Notes: a model not told the origin generated them from the letters alone. A stretch of DNA of 64,000 nucleotides from Acidaminobacter sp. JC074 (GCF_022496765.1 NZ_VANV01000015.1:1-64000); one strand, 5' to 3'; positions 1-8,627 are shown, counted from the first letter of the stretch. Made by a program: numbers and translations.

Positions 1-35
1 TTTGATTTTCTGTTTCTTTGTTTTCTTGACGCCAT
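1..35 (-). CDS. 5' fragment of an unidentified gene running off the left edge
   Basis: On the minus strand an ATG at 35 opens a frame that stays open to the window edge and begins M-A-S-R-K-Q-R-N-R-K-S. It is preceded at about 11 bases by AGGATGG, a reasonable ribosome binding site, and by a possible promoter in 73-105. A second in-frame ATG lies at 50, but its purine tract abuts it. The lysine/arginine-rich start would fit a ribosomal or DNA-binding protein, or the cytoplasmic tail of a membrane protein, but a dozen residues cannot identify it. Confidence 0.35.
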   Translation of the reverse strand, partial: MASRKQRNRKS

Positions 36-72
36 TACTTCATTTACCATCCTTTGTGTCCTTTCTAGATTG

Positions 73-105
73 TAGCACACAAAGTCAATAAAAATAAGTG
101 TGCTA
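73..105 (-). promoter_or_regulatory. inverted repeat at a possible promoter
   Basis: TAGCACAC (73-80) and GTGTGCTA (98-105) form a perfect 8-base inverted repeat with a 17-base spacer. The minus-strand hexamer TACAAT, a plausible -10 box for the gene at the left edge, sits at the inner end of the repeat. That arrangement would suit an operator. No good -35 box accompanies it (TTATTT at best). Confidence 0.3.
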
Positions 106-152
106 TCAGATCCTTAGTTCTGATTTACACACTTTATTTTACACTCCCATTG

Positions 153-183
153 AGATTGTAATCACTGATTGCAATCTTTTTTT
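153..183 (+). terminator. hairpin plus T-run (plus-strand sense)
   Basis: AGATTGTAA pairs with TTGCAATCT around a 7-base loop, with one G-T pair, and is followed by seven T. It is a textbook intrinsic terminator for plus-strand transcription, yet no plus-strand gene lies upstream in the window. Confidence 0.6.
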
Positions 184-191
184 GCATAAAT

Positions 192-224
192 ATAAGGCCT
201 CAGAATATGAGACCTTATTTTTTT
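192..224 (+). terminator. second hairpin plus T-run (plus-strand sense)
   Basis: ATAAGG-C-CTC pairs with GAG-A-CCTTAT with one internal mismatch, then seven T. It directly follows the hairpin at 153-183 and faces the same way. On the minus strand there is no T-run, so it does not look like the terminator of tsaD. Confidence 0.55.
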
Positions 225-286
225 CTCTCAATTTTATGTATACCATTCTTAACACTAACTTAAACACTTTTTAACGAAAAAAATGT

Positions 287-391
287 TTTTCCACACTTTA
301 TTCACATAGTCCACAATGTTATCCACATGCATTTCATTGATTTTATGAGTTTTTCTTAAAGTTATCAACATTATCCACAATTTTATCCCCA
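287..391 (+). other. DnaA-box cluster
   Basis: Seven 9-mers resembling the DnaA box TTATCCACA lie in 105 bases, all in the same orientation. Perfect copies are at 319-327 and 371-379. TTATTCACA is at 298-306 and TTTTCCACA at 287-295. TTATCAACA is at 362-370, TTATCCCCA at 383-391, and the weaker TAGTCCACA at 307-315. The region is very A+T rich and sits just 3' of tsaD. It could be a replication origin or a DnaA-titrating/regulatory site. The minus-strand bias of the genes to the right (head-on to a fork leaving here) argues against a simple oriC. Confidence 0.65.
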
Positions 392-424
392 CAAAGTTAG
401 TATAATTTTATATGCAATTTATGG

Positions 425-1459
425 CTAATTTTGGTTTACATAATATTTTTCGCCTAGCTTTAAATTAGATATGGCATTCAAAGTTTGATCCGCAAATCGC
501 TTGTTTATATATTCATAATAACCTGCTGAGCCGATCATTGCAGCATTGTCTGTGCAAAGTACAATTGGTGGATATTTAAAGTCAATATCTCTGTTTTCAA
601 GTTTAGATTCAAATTCATGTCTTAAACCTGAATTGGCTGCAACACCCCCGGCTAAAACAATGGTTGTTACACCAACCTTATCAGCAGCAGCAATGACCTT
701 ATCAGTAATGACTTCTACAACTGCCTTTTGAAAAGATGCTGCGACATCTTCATTTACAATTGGTAAATCTCTCATCTTTTGCTGGTTCAAGTAATTTAGC
801 ACGGCAGATTTAATACCTGAGAATGAAAAATCTAGGCTATCTTTTTCAAGATAAACTCGTGGAAAGTCAATGGCCTTTTCATTACCGATTTTGGCAAGTT
901 TATCAATTAAAGGACCACCTGGATAACCAAGTCCTAACGATCTGGCCACTTTGTCAAAGGCTTCCCCCGCTGCATCATCTCGTGTCTTACCTAATATTTC
1001 ATACTCACCGTAATCCTTAACATGAACAATATGGGTATGACCACCCGAAACAACCAAACTGATAAATGGCGGTTCTAAATCCTTATGAGCAATAAAATTA
1101 GCACATATATGCCCTTCTATGTGATTTACAGGCACCAAAGGCTTATTCAAAGAAAAGCTAAGACCCTTGGCATATGAAACACCAACCAATAAGGCGCCTA
1201 CTAGGCCAGGCCCATAGGTTACAGCAATACCGTCTATATCATCAAATGTAACACCAGCCTCTTCCATGGCTTCATCCACTACCTGGCTGATCTTTTCTAC
1301 ATGGTTTCTTGACGCAACTTCTGGTACAACGCCACCAAACTTCTTATGAATATCAATCTGCGAGTAAATCATATTGGATAAGACCTCACGACCATTTTTA
1401 ACAATGGCAGCAGATGTCTCATCGCAAGACGTCTCTATACTTAAAATGGTTACATCCAT
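425..1459 (-). CDS. tsaD: tRNA N6-threonylcarbamoyladenosine transferase TsaD
   Basis: This is the catalytic subunit that transfers the threonylcarbamoyl group from threonylcarbamoyl-AMP to A37 of ANN-decoding tRNAs, working with TsaB and TsaE in the cytoplasm. The 344-residue length is normal. It opens with the ASKHA phosphate motif near S7-IETSCDET, carries the metal-binding H113-IEG-H117, and has LAGGVAANS near the C-terminus. The start is supported by AAGAAGGTG seven bases upstream. Its partner genes tsaE and tsaB are about 12 kb away at 13.2-14.3 kb rather than adjacent, as is common in Bacillota. The 3' end abuts the DnaA-box cluster. Confidence 0.96.
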   Translation of the reverse strand: MDVTILSIETSCDETSAAIVKNGREVLSNMIYSQIDIHKKFGGVVPEVASRNHVEKISQVVDEAMEEAGVTFDDIDGIAVTYGPGLVGALLVGVSYAKGLSFSLNKPLVPVNHIEGHICANFIAHKDLEPPFISLVVSGGHTHIVHVKDYGEYEILGKTRDDAAGEAFDKVARSLGLGYPGGPLIDKLAKIGNEKAIDFPRVYLEKDSLDFSFSGIKSAVLNYLNQQKMRDLPIVNEDVAASFQKAVVEVITDKVIAAADKVGVTTIVLAGGVAANSGLRHEFESKLENRDIDFKYPPIVLCTDNAAMIGSAGYYEYINKRFADQTLNAISNLKLGEKYYVNQN

Positions 1460-1493
1460 ATTTACACCTTCTTTCTTTGGTTATTATATCATG

Positions 1494-1524
1494 AAGAAAA
1501 AAAAACTCAAGATACCTTGAGTTT
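1494..1524 (-). terminator. terminator of the MFS gene
   Basis: On the minus strand AAACTCAAG-GTAT-CTTGAGTTT forms a perfect stem followed by a T-rich run. The stem includes the last codons and stop of the MFS gene. Confidence 0.85.
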
Positions 1525-2637
1525 GAAAACCTTACCTGTACATATGAGGACAAGAACCATACCCAGTATCAGGATGATAGGCAGTATCCACATGGAAGTA
1601 TGTTTAACAATTAATCCGATGACTGGTGGCAAGAAGGCACTTCCTATACCAGCAAATGCAACTTGATAGCCTATAACGGTTTGAGAAAGCTCTTTACCGA
1701 AATGATTGGGCGTTTCATGTATCATGGCAGGAAAAATTGGTGCTAATCCAAATCCAATCAGAAGTAGTGCGATCATCAAGCCAAACTTTGGTAAAGGTAA
1801 CATAAGTAAAGCCATAGCACCTATGGATAAATATGTCCCATACCTTATCAGTTGTTGGTTGCTTAATCTAAAAGTTAAGAAACCAGATACCATGCGACCA
1901 AGGGTAATGCCACCATAATAAATGGCAATAAATCTTGCAGCTGTATCAGGTGATAAAGACTTGACCTTTACCAGGTAGGTAGCCCCCCAAAGTCCAGTTG
2001 AAAACTCAGACATGCAGTAAAACAAGAATACAGCCAGAGCATATTTGACGCCCTTTACTTTAAATGCACCTTTTTCTAAATGTTCATCTGCAATTTGTAT
2101 TTGCTCTTTAGGCCACAAGCGAAGAGTTAGAAACAGAATGACAGCCAGGGTCAGCTGAATCATAGAGATGGTTCTGTAACCCAATTGCCAAGACCTCAAT
2201 AGATAACCCGACATAATAACAGGACCAGCTGTCGCGCCAACACCCCAGAAGGAATGCAGCCAATTCATGTGATGAGCTTCATAGTGAGTCGCCACATAAT
2301 TATTAAGGGCTGCATCAACAGAGCCACCACCTAATCCAAGTGGCACAGCTAATAACAAGAGCCATATATAAGAAGGTGCAAAAGAATAACCTAAAAGGGA
2401 CAATCCAGTCATGGTACATGCTATTAAGGTCACCTTAGCAGTACCAAATCTTCTGATGACTCTACCACTCATGAAACTTGACACAATGGTGCCAGAAACA
2501 CAGATAAAAGAAATGTAACCTGCCGCATCCAAAGGCAGTCCCCATTCAGTGTGTATGGTTGGCCAAGCCGAACCTAATATAGAATCTGGAAGGCCTAAGC
2601 TTATGAAAGCCATATAAATAATTACTAGTAATACCAT
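1507..2637 (-). CDS. MFS transporter
   Basis: A 376-residue polytopic membrane protein with about 12 hydrophobic segments, of the major facilitator superfamily. The G-R-V-I-R-R-F-G stretch after the second helix is the usual cytoplasmic loop motif. It starts at an ATG with TAGGAG upstream, 8 bases after the ROK regulator, so the two form one operon. ROK-family repressors usually sense sugars, so a sugar or related metabolite is the likely substrate. That is inference; no substrate-defining residue is recognisable. Confidence 0.85.
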   Translation of the reverse strand: MVLLVIIYMAFISLGLPDSILGSAWPTIHTEWGLPLDAAGYISFICVSGTIVSSFMSGRVIRRFGTAKVTLIACTMTGLSLLGYSFAPSYIWLLLLAVPLGLGGGSVDAALNNYVATHYEAHHMNWLHSFWGVGATAGPVIMSGYLLRSWQLGYRTISMIQLTLAVILFLTLRLWPKEQIQIADEHLEKGAFKVKGVKYALAVFLFYCMSEFSTGLWGATYLVKVKSLSPDTAARFIAIYYGGITLGRMVSGFLTFRLSNQQLIRYGTYLSIGAMALLMLPLPKFGLMIALLLIGFGLAPIFPAMIHETPNHFGKELSQTVIGYQVAFAGIGSAFLPPVIGLIVKHTSMWILPIILILGMVLVLICTGKVFKLKVS

Positions 2638-2645
2638 AGAAACTC

Positions 2646-3620
2646 CTAAATCATTTTATTGTAATGGTCTAAAGCAAGTTCTCTTAAACCATATATATAA
2701 GAATCGTGAAAATCCGACTCACACATCAGCTCAGGTACGTGCATACCTGGCAAATGTGCTTGCAGTTTTGCCTCTATAATTTCAAGGTCAAGATCTGTAA
2801 ACCCTAAACCTGATAGAACAATGTGATTGGGGTTTAAAATACAAACAATGGAAATCAATGCCTTGGCAACTTGGTTTAAGAAACCTTCTTCATGACTGGG
2901 TACAAAAGATTCAAAGGGCATATGGTTCATTTCCCCAGAAAAAGAAGAAAAACCTCTAAGAATCTGATTATGTACAATAAAACCAGCTCCTGCAAACCCA
3001 TTCAAGGGATAATAGATATAGGCAAACGATTCATCATCATAGTCGGTCTTAGCATAATAACCTATGGCAGATGCATTGACATCATTTTCAACAACAACAC
3101 CAAGCTTAAAGTGATCTTCAAGGATCATCTTTGGATGAGTATCAGCCAGTTTTTTTATATCACAGTTCTTAATTTGTCCATTTTGGACAACACCAGGTAC
3201 ACCTAGAGAAACAAGCTTAAGTTGAGGATACAAACTAAGCATCGTTTCTACTAAGACTTGAATATCTTTAAGTGTGATGAAGTCGTACTCCCTATGGGCC
3301 TCTTCTTTAATGTTTCCGCTTAAATCAGTTACCTGGTAATAGATACTTTCCACATTGTCTTCTATTCTTGTATAGAGACTCATCAAATAGGCGTAGTTCA
3401 TATTGTACCTGAATACTCTAGATCTTCGACCACCTGTAGAAGGTGCATGGTCAAGTTCTAAGACTTCCCCTTCTTCAATCAGCTCTTTTAACATGTTGTT
3501 ACACGTACCAACGCTTAAACCGGTCATTTGAGCCAGTGAATTTTTACTGGCTGTTTCACATGTCCTAAGAGCTGTACGTATTTTATTCTTATTGATTCTT
3601 TTCAATACACTTGTATCCAT
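2646..3620 (-). CDS. ROK-family transcriptional regulator
   Basis: A 324-residue protein with an N-terminal winged helix (about residues 10-60, TGLSVGTCNNMLKELIEEG) and a ROK sugar-kinase-like domain. VENDVNASAIGYY corresponds to the ROK ligand-binding segment. The zinc motif CxCGxxGCxE of most ROK proteins is absent after GEMNHMPFES, so it is a divergent, zinc-less ROK repressor. It is first in an operon with the MFS gene and has a consensus promoter with a palindrome just downstream, which suggests autoregulation. The effector is unknown. Confidence 0.88.
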   Translation of the reverse strand: MDTSVLKRINKNKIRTALRTCETASKNSLAQMTGLSVGTCNNMLKELIEEGEVLELDHAPSTGGRRSRVFRYNMNYAYLMSLYTRIEDNVESIYYQVTDLSGNIKEEAHREYDFITLKDIQVLVETMLSLYPQLKLVSLGVPGVVQNGQIKNCDIKKLADTHPKMILEDHFKLGVVVENDVNASAIGYYAKTDYDDESFAYIYYPLNGFAGAGFIVHNQILRGFSSFSGEMNHMPFESFVPSHEEGFLNQVAKALISIVCILNPNHIVLSGLGFTDLDLEIIEAKLQAHLPGMHVPELMCESDFHDSYIYGLRELALDHYNKMI

Positions 3621-3636
3621 ATAACCACCTTTCGAT

Positions 3637-3655
3637 AAGACTTAACGAAAGTCTT
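3637..3655 (-). promoter_or_regulatory. probable ROK operator
   Basis: AAGACTT-TCGTT-AAGTCTT (minus strand) is a perfect palindrome with 7-base arms, about 10 bases downstream of the -10 box. The flanking CCTTTCGATA occurs twice as a direct repeat (3628-3637 and 3673-3682), bracketing the promoter. The position fits an autoregulatory operator. Confidence 0.55.
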
Positions 3656-3664
3656 TTCGAATTT

Positions 3665-3693
3665 ATTATAGTCCTTTCGATACAATCTGTCAA
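3665..3693 (-). promoter_or_regulatory. sigma-A promoter of the ROK-MFS operon
   Basis: TTGACA (3688-3693) and TATAAT (3665-3670), both perfect, are separated by 17 bases on the minus strand. The -35 region overlaps the T-tract of the preceding gene's terminator. Confidence 0.9.
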
Positions 3694-3721
3694 ACAAAAA
3701 GAACCTAGCTAAGCTAAGTTC
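3694..3721 (-). terminator. terminator of the AraC-kinase-like gene
   Basis: GAACTTAGC-TTA-GCTAGGTTC (one G-T pair) is followed by TTTTTGTTTG on the minus strand. The stem overlaps the gene's stop codon region. Confidence 0.75.
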
Positions 3722-4971
3722 TCATATAACCACTTTAGAAGTTTTAAGTTTTTTACTGCTAAATCATGATAACCATCCTGAGTTTCGAAATAAGATATGA
3801 AAATCATTTGTATAGAATACATCATATAAGGAATGGCATTTTTTTCATCTTCACTTAAATCAATCACACTTTTATAGCCATCTATTAAATCATGATATTG
3901 TTCTAACCAAAGATACTTATCCATCTTAGCTTCTGCCAATATAGAAGTGGCTAAATAACAAATATCGAAAATTCTCATATTCTGAGTCGTCAGGTAGAAA
4001 TCACCGTAACCGACAAGTTCATCATCCTTAAAATAAATGTTGTGCATATGAGGATTTCTATGAATGATACCATATGGGATGGTCTTAGAAAGCTCTTCAA
4101 ACTCTTCATAATCTACATAAAACGCTTTATCAAGAATATTGTCTGTGTCCAGGCCTTTTACAATAGGCATGGCCCAGTTTTTGCAAACCTCATAAGAATT
4201 TGATTCCTGGTCTATGTCTGGCATAGATCCTAGAGTATAATGGAGTTTGCCAATTGACTGTCCTAACCTAAATCTTATGTCTTTTGAAGAGGCAATTTCC
4301 TCGACTGAGTATGTGGAGTAGTTAAACTCTTCTTTTACAACAAGGTAGAGATCATCTAGTTTAAGATAATAATCACCCTCACTGTTTTCAATGTACTTAG
4401 GTGTTTTTATACCGTCCATGTTAAGGGCATCAGAGATGCGCTTGCTTTCTAATATCTTATTATAATTGTTTGTGATAATGACTCTATAATCACCCACTAA
4501 AAATAAATCTTTTCTCTTTTGATGATTCTCAGAAAAAACTGGTCTGATTTCTTCTTGGTCTAAAGACCACTTCTTCAATAAATTTTTTAGTTTCTGTTCT
4601 GTAATCATAGGATATTTCTCCTTTCCTATAAAAAACACCACAGGCTTATCAAAGTTGAGCTCAGATAAACAAGCTTTTGGCGACATAGCAAATACCCGCT
4701 TGCAAGCCTTATAAAAGCTTGAATAATCCTCATAGCCATAATCAAAGGCTGCTGTAATCATGGACTTACCTTCTTGTGTTTGATACAAGACATGAAGGAC
4801 CTTTCTTTTACTGATGTATCTTTTTACAGTCATACCAACTGCATCAGAAAACATCCTTGTAAAATGATAAGAAGAATACAATACATGATTTGCCACTTCA
4901 TCTACGGTTAACTGCCTGTGTAAGTGTTTTTCTATATAGTCTAAACTTAAGTTGATTGTTTTAATATCCAT
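3709..4971 (-). CDS. AraC-type regulator fused to an aminoglycoside-phosphotransferase-like domain
   Basis: Residues 1-105 are an AraC/XylS DNA-binding domain with two helix-turn-helices (LTVDEVANHVLYSSYHFTRMF and the FDYGYEDYSSFYKACKRVF signature). Residues about 120-420 resemble the APH/choline-kinase fold: HRNPHMHN at 304-311 stands where H-x-D-x4-N is expected, and GDFYLTTQNMRIFDICYL (323-340) is the metal-binding segment. The catalytic Asp is Asn306, so the kinase-like half may be a ligand sensor rather than an enzyme. It is a single-gene unit. The ligand is unknown. Confidence 0.8.
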   Translation of the reverse strand: MDIKTINLSLDYIEKHLHRQLTVDEVANHVLYSSYHFTRMFSDAVGMTVKRYISKRKVLHVLYQTQEGKSMITAAFDYGYEDYSSFYKACKRVFAMSPKACLSELNFDKPVVFFIGKEKYPMITEQKLKNLLKKWSLDQEEIRPVFSENHQKRKDLFLVGDYRVIITNNYNKILESKRISDALNMDGIKTPKYIENSEGDYYLKLDDLYLVVKEEFNYSTYSVEEIASSKDIRFRLGQSIGKLHYTLGSMPDIDQESNSYEVCKNWAMPIVKGLDTDNILDKAFYVDYEEFEELSKTIPYGIIHRNPHMHNIYFKDDELVGYGDFYLTTQNMRIFDICYLATSILAEAKMDKYLWLEQYHDLIDGYKSVIDLSEDEKNAIPYMMYSIQMIFISYFETQDGYHDLAVKNLKLLKWLYENLA

Positions 4972-4997
4972 GAATATTTCCTTTCAGTACTGACTAC

Positions 4998-5006
4998 AGT
5001 ATAACA
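4998..5006 (-). promoter_or_regulatory. extended -10 promoter for the AraC-kinase-like gene
   Basis: On the minus strand TG-T-TATACT makes an extended -10 element 27 bases before the start codon. No convincing -35 hexamer is present, as often with extended -10 promoters. Confidence 0.45.
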
Positions 5007-5038
5007 TCCCATTAAACCACAAACATGTCTGAACTTGC

Positions 5039-5061
5039 TAAAAGCCAGCAAAAGCTGGCTT
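5039..5061 (-). terminator. terminator after the response regulator
   Basis: AAGCCAGC-TTTT-GCTGGCTT on the minus strand is a perfect 8-base stem followed by only a short T-run. It closes the operon that starts near 9494. Confidence 0.6.
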
Positions 5062-5740
5062 AAATTTGAAATCTGTACCCGACTCCCCATACAGTTTCTA
5101 TAAAGGGGCTAGTTACATGTTTATCTATTTTTTCTCTTAACTTACCTATATGAACGGTAACAGTTGCACCATCACCAAAATAATCCATACCCCAGATTTT
5201 ATCTAGAAGCTGATCTTTAGTAAAGACTTGGTCAGGATTGGTGGCCAAGTAGTAGAGCAAGTCGTATTCGGTTGTAGTTAAAGATACTTCACCATCATCT
5301 AAATAGACCCGCCTTGACTTTGGAATGATCTTTAAGTTTCTAATAAGAAGTTCCTGTTCCTTAGGTTGACCCACAAGTCTCTTATAAATGGCTAAATGAG
5401 CTTTGACTCTAGCCACCAGTTCACTTGGACTAAAGGGTTTTGTAATATAATCATCAGCGCCCAATCCCAGTCCCCTTATCTTATCGATATCTTCTTTTTT
5501 TGAAGACACCATCAAGAGTGGAATATTATGGTTTTCACGAATTTTTTTACATAAGTCAAAGCCATTCATACCAGGTAACATAAGATCTAATATAATCAGG
5601 TTGTATTCATTTTTATTGACCATGTCAAGCCCCATCAAACCCGTTGAGGCAATTTCTACAGTAAAGCCTTCTATTTCTAAATAATCTCGTTCTAGTTCTG
5701 CTATGGTTTTTTCATCTTCAACAATCAAAATTCTAGTCAT
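5060..5740 (-). CDS. OmpR-family response regulator
   Basis: A 226-residue two-component regulator. The receiver domain (1-115) has the acidic pair at E8-D9, the phospho-acceptor D52 in LDLMLPGMNG, and a conserved lysine in SSKKEDID. The C-terminal winged helix (about 130-226) ends in GVGYRF. The gene overlaps the 3' end of the sensor kinase by 8 bases and is last in an operon with an ABC transporter and an exported protein. Those co-transcribed genes are its most likely targets. Confidence 0.93.
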   Translation of the reverse strand: MTRILIVEDEKTIAELERDYLEIEGFTVEIASTGLMGLDMVNKNEYNLIILDLMLPGMNGFDLCKKIRENHNIPLLMVSSKKEDIDKIRGLGLGADDYITKPFSPSELVARVKAHLAIYKRLVGQPKEQELLIRNLKIIPKSRRVYLDDGEVSLTTTEYDLLYYLATNPDQVFTKDQLLDKIWGMDYFGDGATVTVHIGKLREKIDKHVTSPFIETVWGVGYRFQI

Positions 5741-7184
5741 TTTTTACCTCTTTATTTAACTCAATTACCATCTTAGTACCATGATTTAACTTACTGTAGG
5801 CCTGAATCCTTCCACCATGCTGAATGACGATTTGCTTGGAGATGGCAAGTCCGAGACCAGTACCACCTGTTTCAGGGTTTCTTGATTCATCCACTCTATA
5901 AAACCTGTCAAAGATAAACTCTAGATGATCTTCTGAGATTCCTTGTCCATTGTCTGTGATCACAATTTGAACACTTGACTTTAGATCATTAAGGGTTACA
6001 TCTATTTTCTTTTGATCCTTGTCCATGTACTTCATACTGTTTTGAATGATGTTTACCAAAACACGTTTCATCTGAACCACATCAAGATTCACAAGTGTGT
6101 CATCAGATATATGAGACTGCATCTGAATATGTTCATTGTCTTTGTCAAATTCAAAAGACATCTCTTGAACAATTTCTGCAACAAACTCCTTGATAGGTAC
6201 TTGTTTCAATTCAAATGGTACCTTATTCAAGTCTAACTTTGAAAATAAGAACAAATCATCTATAAGCTGGTCCATATCCTGGCTCTTTTGATAAATAACA
6301 TCTAAGTACTTTTCAAGTTTTTCAGGTGAATTGGCCACACCATCACGAATGCCCTCTACATGACCTTTAATGGATGTGATAGGCGTCTTTAAGTCGTGAC
6401 TGATACTCGTAATCAATTCTTTTCTATTCTCTTCAAACTTAACCTGTTTCTCTAAAGAATCCTTAAGATGGGCACGCATGGTTTCAAAAGACTTGATAAC
6501 AGAACCGATTTCATTTCTCTTTTTAGTGGTCAGTTGAAAATCCAAATCACCCTTGGTTATATTATCAACACCCTTACTCAACTGATTAAGAGGCTTGATG
6601 ATATCTCTAGTAATGATCCACAAAATTGGTAACATAACAATCAAAAGAACCATTATAAATGCCCTAAAGGATTGTCTACCGACAGTCGCTTCAACGTCTC
6701 CCAATTGACTGACGTCAATTAAGAAGAAATACACCACTTCTTTATTATCTACTGTAAAGACATAGTCCATAAATGCATATTCAATGTCTCCAGAAGTAAC
6801 ATAATTATCATGTTTTCTGTACTCACTGCTTTTTTCTAACTTATCAATGATAATCTTATCAGCTGATAAATTATCCGAAACAATCACTTGATCCGAATAC
6901 TTGACCACAACGCCACCCTTCGTAAAATCGAGATGACTGCTGATGTCATTTACATAAGACGGCTCGATAAGCTGGTCAGGTTCATACTTTTCAGCCTGCT
7001 TTAAGTCAGCCAAAAGATCTACCACTTCTGTAAACATTCTTTCTACAGGCACATCCTGAAGAACTGCATCAGAGATTTCTGTCATAGCCATAGTAAATAA
7101 ACTTATACCCGAAAAAATGATAACAACAGCACTCACTAAAACGAGTACTGCATAAGTTATCATCAACTTTATTCTGATAGACAT
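5733..7184 (-). CDS. sensor histidine kinase
   Basis: A 483-residue membrane kinase: TM1 about 8-30, an extracytoplasmic sensor of about 140 residues, TM2 about 175-192, HAMP (about 193-245), HisKA with phospho-acceptor H263 in SHDLKTPITSIKGH, and HATPase with an N-box (VLVNIIQNSMKY) and G-boxes (DNGQGIS, GGTGLGLAISKQI). It is translationally coupled on both sides. The order transporter-kinase-regulator is reminiscent of envelope-stress or peptide-antibiotic sensing systems, but the signal is not evident. Confidence 0.92.
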   Translation of the reverse strand: MSIRIKLMITYAVLVLVSAVVIIFSGISLFTMAMTEISDAVLQDVPVERMFTEVVDLLADLKQAEKYEPDQLIEPSYVNDISSHLDFTKGGVVVKYSDQVIVSDNLSADKIIIDKLEKSSEYRKHDNYVTSGDIEYAFMDYVFTVDNKEVVYFFLIDVSQLGDVEATVGRQSFRAFIMVLLIVMLPILWIITRDIIKPLNQLSKGVDNITKGDLDFQLTTKKRNEIGSVIKSFETMRAHLKDSLEKQVKFEENRKELITSISHDLKTPITSIKGHVEGIRDGVANSPEKLEKYLDVIYQKSQDMDQLIDDLFLFSKLDLNKVPFELKQVPIKEFVAEIVQEMSFEFDKDNEHIQMQSHISDDTLVNLDVVQMKRVLVNIIQNSMKYMDKDQKKIDVTLNDLKSSVQIVITDNGQGISEDHLEFIFDRFYRVDESRNPETGGTGLGLAISKQIVIQHGGRIQAYSKLNHGTKMVIELNKEVKND

Positions 7185-7888
7185 ATCATTGCTTCTTTCT
7201 TGTCAAATAATTGATAACCTACTACACTTAAAAGTATATAGTAAGCAATAACAGATAACAACAAGCTAAAAGAGCTAAAAATCATTTGATACTGTCCCAT
7301 CATATGACTGATTGAAATGGTCTGTAATGATGGTACCATGATACCCACAACGTTTAATACCATAAAAGCTATATAAGTAACTAGAACAACCATACCTGAT
7401 GTATTTAAAAACATAGATAGCAGTGAGCTTAAGACATTGATTAAACCCAATAGAATAAATGCACCAATGTAGCCTGTAATCGTTGCTAAACTAAGTCCGA
7501 TGCCATCTAGTAAACCACCTGCTATAAGTGAAAGAACCATTTGTACAATCAATAGAATACCGACTAGTGATTGAACACTCAAAAGCTTTGAAATATATAT
7601 TTCATGTTTTTGAACTGGTAAAAGGTATAAGTTCTTTATGGTACCTTTTTTAAATTCAGATACAAATGTACTTGCCGTCATATAAAGAACGATAAAGGGT
7701 AGGACAAAGGTCATCATTGCATTTAAAGAAGATAAAGTAAACTGGCCACTGTTATAAATACTGAGTCCTAGTCCAGCTTCTCCATAAGCGTAAATGCCCA
7801 TTAAGCCTAAAAACAAAAGGCCGTATATGATCAAAAGTGTCTTAGTACTTTTCTTATTTAAAAGTTTCTTAAATTCTATTTTAAACAT
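7169..7888 (-). CDS. ABC-2-type transporter permease
   Basis: A 239-residue membrane protein with about six hydrophobic helices, of the ABC-2 permease type (short N-terminal cytoplasmic stretch, then TM1 near residue 20). It overlaps the ATPase stop by one base and the kinase start by 16, so it is part of the same transporter-sensor operon. It would form the membrane channel with the ATPase at 7888-8592. Substrate unknown; homologous small systems export peptides or antibiotics such as bacitracin. Confidence 0.82.
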   Translation of the reverse strand: MFKIEFKKLLNKKSTKTLLIIYGLLFLGLMGIYAYGEAGLGLSIYNSGQFTLSSLNAMMTFVLPFIVLYMTASTFVSEFKKGTIKNLYLLPVQKHEIYISKLLSVQSLVGILLIVQMVLSLIAGGLLDGIGLSLATITGYIGAFILLGLINVLSSLLSMFLNTSGMVVLVTYIAFMVLNVVGIMVPSLQTISISHMMGQYQMIFSSFSLLLSVIAYYILLSVVGYQLFDKKEAMICLSE

Positions 7889-8592
7889 CAGCTGACCTCC
7901 TTCAAAGCTTGAATACGTTCTAAGTAAAACTCTTCTAGTGTTAAACCAGATGATTTTACCTGATCCATAGAACCTGAATATAATGTTTTACCTTGTGAAA
8001 TGATGACAAGCTTATTGGCTATGTTTTCTAAGTCTCCAACCATATGACTAGAAATAACGATGCCGGTCTGATTCAAACCTTTTAAAATCCTCTTAAAATC
8101 TGCCTTAGCTTCAATGTCCATGCCAGAAAAAGGTTCATCCAACATGAGTAGTTTAGGATTATGCATAATGGCCCTTGCAAAATCCAACCTCTGTTTCATG
8201 CCCGTTGAATAAGTCTTAATCTTTTTGTTCATTTCAACTTTCAGTCCAACTAAGGCCAGTACTTCTATAATTCTAGTAGATGAAATACCATAGATGTCCT
8301 TAAAAAGCTCCAAATAGGCTAAACCAGAAAACTCTTCATAGAAGCTGGGTTTTGAAACCATAGCACCAATATGAATTTTACTCTTATCTGTTAAAGGCTC
8401 ATTTAAAAGATTTAATGTATCATAAGTAGAAGGTGTTAAGTTCAAAATAGCGTTAAACGCTGTTGTTTTTCCAGCACCATTAGGCCCTAAAAGCAACAAG
8501 ATATCGCCTGCATCTACACTTAAATCAAGACCAAAAATACCATGAGAGCTATCATAAGCCTTTGTTAGATTATTCGTTTTCAAAATATTCAT
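7888..8592 (-). CDS. ABC transporter ATPase
   Basis: A 234-residue nucleotide-binding subunit with Walker A (GPNGAGKT), signature STGMKQRLDFARA, Walker B (LLMLDEPFSGMD) and the H-loop (SSHMV). It belongs to the BcrA/CcmA-like family of ATPases paired with ABC-2 permeases. The start has a strong AAGGAGG site. A perfect hairpin lies directly upstream of that site, in the gap to the exported-protein gene. Confidence 0.92.
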   Translation of the reverse strand: MNILKTNNLTKAYDSSHGIFGLDLSVDAGDILLLLGPNGAGKTTAFNAILNLTPSTYDTLNLLNEPLTDKSKIHIGAMVSKPSFYEEFSGLAYLELFKDIYGISSTRIIEVLALVGLKVEMNKKIKTYSTGMKQRLDFARAIMHNPKLLMLDEPFSGMDIEAKADFKRILKGLNQTGIVISSHMVGDLENIANKLVIISQGKTLYSGSMDQVKSSGLTLEEFYLERIQALKEVS

Positions 8593-8604
8593 CGCTACCT
8601 CCTT

Positions 8605-8627
8605 AGATAGCTCTCAAGGAGCTATCT
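8605..8627 (-). promoter_or_regulatory. intercistronic hairpin before the ABC ATPase
   Basis: AGATAGCTC-CTTGA-GAGCTATCT (minus strand) is a perfect 9-base stem that contains the stop codon of the exported-protein gene and ends just before the AAGGAGG of the ATPase gene. There is no T-run, so it is more likely an mRNA-stability or translation-control element than a terminator. Confidence 0.5.

Noticed and set aside
287-391. Calling the DnaA-box cluster the chromosomal origin outright
   Set aside because: No dnaA or dnaN is in the window and the gene orientation to the right is head-on to a fork from here, so only a DnaA-box cluster is reported.
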